A stretch of DNA of 24,315 nucleotides from an uncultured Dorea sp. (GTDB lineage Bacteria; Bacillota_A; Clostridia; Lachnospirales; Lachnospiraceae), in the NCBI GenBank assembly GCA_910579015.1, contig CAJTRO010000023.1:32256-56570 (forward strand), in the 5' to 3' direction. The notes beneath the pieces were generated by a model, which ran no database searches, was not told where the DNA came from, and worked only from the letters and a program-made list of their open reading frames with translations. A program made the position numbers and the translations under genes. Numbering within the stretch: the stretch's first letter is position 1; each line of letters opens with the position of its first letter. Below are positions 21,445 to 24,315 of the stretch, piece by piece.

Positions 21445-23055
21445 ATGAATATTAAGAAAAAATTATTGATTCTACTGACGTTGATTGTTGCGGCGGGAGG
21501 ATATTACTATGCGGCGCTGCCGGCATTCAATATCCATTCATCGGATACCTGGTTTTTTGTGGTGTTCCTGGTGATCGCACTTGCGGCCGTTTATGCGGCG
21601 CGCAGGAGGCTCGGGAAAAAAGAGATGAAGCAGAGCAAAGTGATGAAGGGCTTTGGAGTAGTGATCGCAGGATTAGGAGTGATATATCTGCTGGGTTCTC
21701 TGTTGTCTTCTCCGATCATCAATGCAAAGAAATACCAGAAGCTGCTTACTGTGAAGGAGGGGGAGTTTACGGAGGATATCGAGGAGCTTTCCTTTGATAA
21801 GATCCCGCTTCTTGACAAGGATACGGCAGAGATCCTGGGCGACCGTAAGATGGGAAGCATGGTAGATATGGTGTCTCAGTTTGAGGTGGACAGTATCTAC
21901 AGCCAGATCAATTATCAGGATAATCCGGTCAGGGTGTCGCCGCTTCGGTATGCGAACCTGATCAAGTGGTTTACCAACCGCAAGAATGGTATTCCGGCAT
22001 ATATCCGTATCAATATGGCGACACAGACGACGGAGCTGGTGAAGCTCGAAGAGGGGATCAAGTATACGACCAGCGAGCATCTGAACCGGAATATCTACCG
22101 TCATCTGCGGTTTGCACATCCGACCTACATCTATGGAGAATTGAGTTTCGAGATTGATGACAGAGGGATCCCATACTGGATCGCACCGGTGAAGAAGTTC
22201 AATATCGGCCTCTTCGGCGGGGAGACGGTGGGCAAGGTGGTATTGTGCAACGCGATTACCGGAGATATGGATACCTATGATATCAAGAATGTGCCGGAGT
22301 GGGTGGACCGTGCGTATTCTGCGGATCTTCTGGTAGAGTTGTTTGACTATTACGGGACGCTGAAACACGGATTCTTCAACAGTGTCCTGAGCCAGAAGGA
22401 TTGTCTTAAGACCACGGACGGATATAATTATCTGGCGCTTGATGATGATGTGTGGATGTATACGGGTGTAACTTCCGTGAACGGAGACCAGTCGAACGTG
22501 GGCTTTGTATTGTCCAACCAGAGGACGATGGAGACGAAATACTATAAGGTGGAAGGCGCGACGGAGGCGTCGGCCATGTCTTCGGCGGAAGGGCAGGTAC
22601 AGAACCTGAAATACAGGGCGACATTCCCGCTGCTTCTGAATATTTCCGACGAGCCGACGTATTTTATCGCGCTGAAAGACGATGCAGGGCTTGTGAAGAA
22701 ATATGCCATGGTCAATGTACAGAAGTACCAGATCGTGGCGATTGGAGACAGTGTAAGCCAGTGTGAGGAGAATTATCTGGAACTGCTGTTCAGCAACGGC
22801 GTCAAAGAAGCGGAGCAGGATACGCGGGAAGTGAAAAAGATCACCGGAAAGATTACGAAGATTGCCCAGGCGGTTATTGACGGGACGTCTCATTACTATA
22901 TCATGGTAGAAGGATCGGAAGATATCTTTGATATCTCAGTGGTTGATTTTATTGATGTAGTCCGCTGTGAGACAGGTCAGGAGGTCGTCATGGAGTACAA
23001 AGAGGACGAAAGAGCGAATCTTGTCATGTCGCTGGAGATTAAGGAGAAACCATAG
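21445..23055 (+). CDS. Membrane-anchored protein of unknown function downstream of trkH
   Basis: A 536-residue protein. Three hydrophobic helices lie in the first 90 residues (about 5-24, 35-53 and 69-89), followed by a large soluble part of about 445 residues with no catalytic signature I recognise; the extreme C terminus (about 465-530) looks like a small beta-rich domain. Topology is uncertain. It has a good AAGGAGA, and starts 24 bp after trkH with no terminator between, so it is probably cotranscribed with trkA-trkH. A link to potassium or osmotic homeostasis is a guess from position only. I do not recognise the family. Confidence 0.85.
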   Translation: MNIKKKLLILLTLIVAAGGYYYAALPAFNIHSSDTWFFVVFLVIALAAVYAARRRLGKKEMKQSKVMKGFGVVIAGLGVIYLLGSLLSSPIINAKKYQKLLTVKEGEFTEDIEELSFDKIPLLDKDTAEILGDRKMGSMVDMVSQFEVDSIYSQINYQDNPVRVSPLRYANLIKWFTNRKNGIPAYIRINMATQTTELVKLEEGIKYTTSEHLNRNIYRHLRFAHPTYIYGELSFEIDDRGIPYWIAPVKKFNIGLFGGETVGKVVLCNAITGDMDTYDIKNVPEWVDRAYSADLLVELFDYYGTLKHGFFNSVLSQKDCLKTTDGYNYLALDDDVWMYTGVTSVNGDQSNVGFVLSNQRTMETKYYKVEGATEASAMSSAEGQVQNLKYRATFPLLLNISDEPTYFIALKDDAGLVKKYAMVNVQKYQIVAIGDSVSQCEENYLELLFSNGVKEAEQDTREVKKITGKITKIAQAVIDGTSHYYIMVEGSEDIFDISVVDFIDVVRCETGQEVVMEYKEDERANLVMSLEIKEKP

Positions 23056-23080
23056 CGGCAATCCGCGGTAAAAGTGTAAA

Positions 23081-23124
23081 GAAAGGGCATCACGCAATGA
23101 ATTCCCATACATTGTGTGATGCCC
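23081..23124 (-). terminator. Strong convergent hairpin terminator
   Basis: A 15-bp stem (23085-23099 with 23110-23124, one wobble pair) with a 10-nt loop lies between two convergent genes. On the minus strand it is followed by TTTCTTT, so it best serves the P-loop gene; on the plus strand no T-run follows, although it may still help end the trk operon transcript. A separate GCGG-CAAT-CCGC dyad begins right at the stop codon of the plus-strand gene. Confidence 0.65.
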
Positions 23125-23186
23125 TGTTGTATGCTCTGAATGAATCTAGATATATGTACTGGATGGATTCAGATATATGCTCTGAA

Positions 23187-23609
23187 TTAATTCAGATAGC
23201 TGTATCCGCCTTCTTGGATTCCGGTCAGTTCGCTCTTGTCAGCGCTGAGGCTCACAAAGAATTCGATTCCGCACTCTGTTGAAATCTTCTTGAGTCTCTC
23301 AACGAAATCCGGTACATTCTCAAGGGAGATGTCGGCATGTTTCATAACGCCGTCAATAAAAACGCACTCAATGTCATGGTTAGAACTGTACATACCGTAT
23401 AAAAAGCCTATGTATTCGTCTGTGTTCGTAATAGAGGTGAAATCATCCATACAGATTGTACGGATATCAAATGTAACACTTGCCGTGTCTCTATGTGTTT
23501 TCTTGATAAATACAACGTTACCGTTACATTCTTTTACTTTCTTGTTCGCAAGTTCGATCATTTTCTGTGTCTTTCCGCTCCCTTTTGGGCCAGTCAATAA
23601 ATTTACCAT
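23187..23609 (-). CDS. Small P-loop NTPase, function unknown
   Basis: A 140-residue protein with Walker A GPKGSGKTQ at residues 7-15 and a Walker B-like CVFIDGV at about 82-88. The N-terminal fold (a short strand, then MVNLLTGPKGSGKT) recalls thymidine-kinase-like or small ATPase proteins, but there is no zinc-binding cysteine cluster, so I do not call it a thymidine kinase. AAGGAGAGG about eight bases upstream and a good promoter support expression as a single gene. The stop codon lies inside a 14-bp perfect palindrome (23182-23195). Confidence 0.82.
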   Translation of the reverse strand: MVNLLTGPKGSGKTQKMIELANKKVKECNGNVVFIKKTHRDTASVTFDIRTICMDDFTSITNTDEYIGFLYGMYSSNHDIECVFIDGVMKHADISLENVPDFVERLKKISTECGIEFFVSLSADKSELTGIQEGGYSYLN

Positions 23610-23672
23610 TGTAAACCTCTCCTTTATGTATTATTCATTTACTGAAATCATCAGTATGATCTGTGTACAACT

Positions 23673-23701
23673 ATTATACACTAAAGAGGGATTTGGAACA
23701 A
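23673..23701 (-). promoter_or_regulatory. Promoter of the small P-loop gene
   Basis: On the minus strand TTGTTC (23701-23696) and a perfect TATAAT (23678-23673) with a 17-bp spacer. It is back-to-back with the leuS promoter, 34 bp apart. Confidence 0.65.
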
Positions 23702-23735
23702 CTAAAATTGTGACTTTTGTATAAGAAAATATTAC

Positions 23736-23764
23736 TTGACTTATTTTTACATTCTTCATATAAT
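23736..23764 (+). promoter_or_regulatory. Promoter of leuS
   Basis: TTGACT at 23736-23741 (five of six) and a perfect TATAAT at 23759-23764 with a 17-bp spacer, the best promoter in the window. Predicted start near 23771, leaving a leader of about 110-120 nt before leuS. Confidence 0.8.
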
Positions 23765-23782
23765 AAGTAAGAAATAGAGCAG

Positions 23783-23884
23783 ATGAAGAAGTGTGCAGAT
23801 CTTAAGCCTTTTCGTCTCGTTGGAGATGCAAAGGTTTTTTATATCCTGGCATATGAGAATCATTTTTTAGAAAGAGAGGAATGA
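23783..23884 (+). CDS. Possible leuS leader ORF (33 codons)
   Basis: ATG at 23783, just after a weak GAGCAG, opens a 33-codon frame that runs through the terminator hairpin and stops with TGA at 23882-23884, overlapping an in-frame leuS ATG at 23881 (ATGA). It contains four Leu codons of four different kinds (CTT, CTC, CTG, TTA), one of them inside the hairpin stem. No homology is recognised. Leu content is only moderate and the ribosome binding site poor, so translation is uncertain. Confidence 0.3.
   Translation: MKKCADLKPFRLVGDAKVFYILAYENHFLEREE
23807..23840 (+). terminator. Intrinsic terminator/attenuator in the leuS leader
   Basis: A 12-position stem (23807-23818 with 23823-23834, one mismatch and one G-U) with a GTTG loop is followed by TTTTTT at 23835-23840. 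It lies between the leuS promoter and leuS, so it must be bypassed for leuS expression. No T-box (GGTGG-type) sequence was found. Confidence 0.7.
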
Positions 23885-23889
23885 ATATC

Positions 23890-24315
23890 ATGTCGAAGAT
23901 ACCTTACAACCATAAGGCGATTGAGAAGAAATGGCGTGAGAACTGGGAGAAGAACCCGGTGAATGTCAAGGTGGATGAGAACGGAAAAGAACGACGCAAG
24001 TATTACTGCCTGGACATGTTCCCGTATCCGTCCGGGAACGGGCTTCATGTCGGACACTGGCGGGGATATGTGATCTCTGACGTGTGGAGCAGGTACAAGC
24101 TGCAACAGGGATACTATATCATCCATCCCATGGGGTGGGATGCGTTCGGACTTCCGGCTGAGAACTATGCCATTAAGATGGGTGTGCATCCGGCTGTTTC
24201 CACAGCGGAGAATGTGAAGAATATTAAGAAGCAGATCAACGAGATCGCCGCCCTGTATGACTGGGACAGAGAAGTGAATACAACGGATCCGGAATTCTAT
24301 AAGTGGACACAGTGG
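23890..24315 (+). CDS. leuS: Leucine-tRNA ligase, N-terminal part (cut by window end)
   Basis: The first 142 codons of LeuRS, a class I synthetase that charges tRNA-Leu. FPYPSGNGLHVGH holds the HIGH-type ATP motif (HVGH at about 54-57), and HPMGWDAFGLPAENYAI is the conserved leucine-site region just after it. The KMSKS and editing domains lie outside the window. I chose ATG at 23890 (MSKIPYNHKAIEKKW), which has a normal 10-base spacing from GAGAGG; an in-frame ATG at 23881 adds three residues and would overlap the leader ORF stop. Confidence 0.95.
   Translation, partial: MSKIPYNHKAIEKKWRENWEKNPVNVKVDENGKERRKYYCLDMFPYPSGNGLHVGHWRGYVISDVWSRYKLQQGYYIIHPMGWDAFGLPAENYAIKMGVHPAVSTAENVKNIKKQINEIAALYDWDREVNTTDPEFYKWTQW

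Noticed and set aside
21673..22893. Long open frame (406 codons) antisense to the unknown membrane protein gene
   Set aside because: It is rich in Arg, His and Leu, has no ribosome binding site, and lies wholly within a well-supported gene; such frames arise from the codon bias of the sense gene.
23130..23195. Repeated AGATATATG and CTGAATTAATTCAG as a mobile repeat
   Set aside because: Short, AT-rich and partly within the end of the P-loop gene; not distinguishable from chance.
23771..23880. T-box riboswitch before leuS
   Set aside because: The leader is too short, and neither the conserved T-box bulge sequence nor a specifier stem with a clear Leu codon was found.

Overview
The window reads like the chromosome of a gut-type member of the Firmicutes, most likely Lachnospiraceae or a close relative in Clostridia. 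The basis is moderate GC with AT-rich intergenic DNA, strong AGGAGG ribosome binding sites, sigma-A-type promoters, a clostridial-type NADP glutamate dehydrogenase, and small membrane and AAA families common in that group. The species call is inference. No tRNA, rRNA or CRISPR array was seen.

Layout: (1) 1-5158, an operon encoding a membrane hybrid histidine kinase, a REC/HD-GYP/GGDEF response regulator and a free-standing Hpt protein; together they form a complete phosphorelay ending in c-di-GMP turnover. (2) 5159-6954, gdhA with its own promoter, bracketed by two palindromes of similar sequence. (3) 6982-9451, minus strand: a small coiled-coil protein, the aspartate transcarbamoylase genes pyrB and pyrI, a Phe-rich 83-codon leader peptide in front of pyrB that looks like a UTP-type attenuator, and a small membrane protein (putative ABC-transporter type IV family). 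(4) 9595-14002, plus strand: bifunctional chorismate mutase/prephenate dehydratase, a DUF815 AAA ATPase, and an AAA-like/PD-(D/E)XK protein preceded by an intergenic 40-bp tandem repeat that carries ribosome binding sites. (5) 14131-16211, an apparently intact IS1634/IS4-type insertion sequence on the minus strand, flanked by inward-protecting terminators and with a near-perfect ParB-binding (parS) palindrome inside the transposase promoter. (6) 16334-23055, an EF-G-like GTPase, then trkA-trkH (potassium uptake) and a three-helix membrane protein of unknown function in one operon. (7) 23187-24315, a small P-loop protein on the minus strand, then the promoter, a possible leader ORF with an intrinsic-terminator hairpin, and the 5' part of leuS running off the window.

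The most unusual signals are the parS-like site in the IS promoter, the pyrBI leader with its 12-bp periodic repeat, the leuS leader, and the pair of related palindromes around gdhA. All are sequence-based proposals; none could be tested against databases or folding software here.
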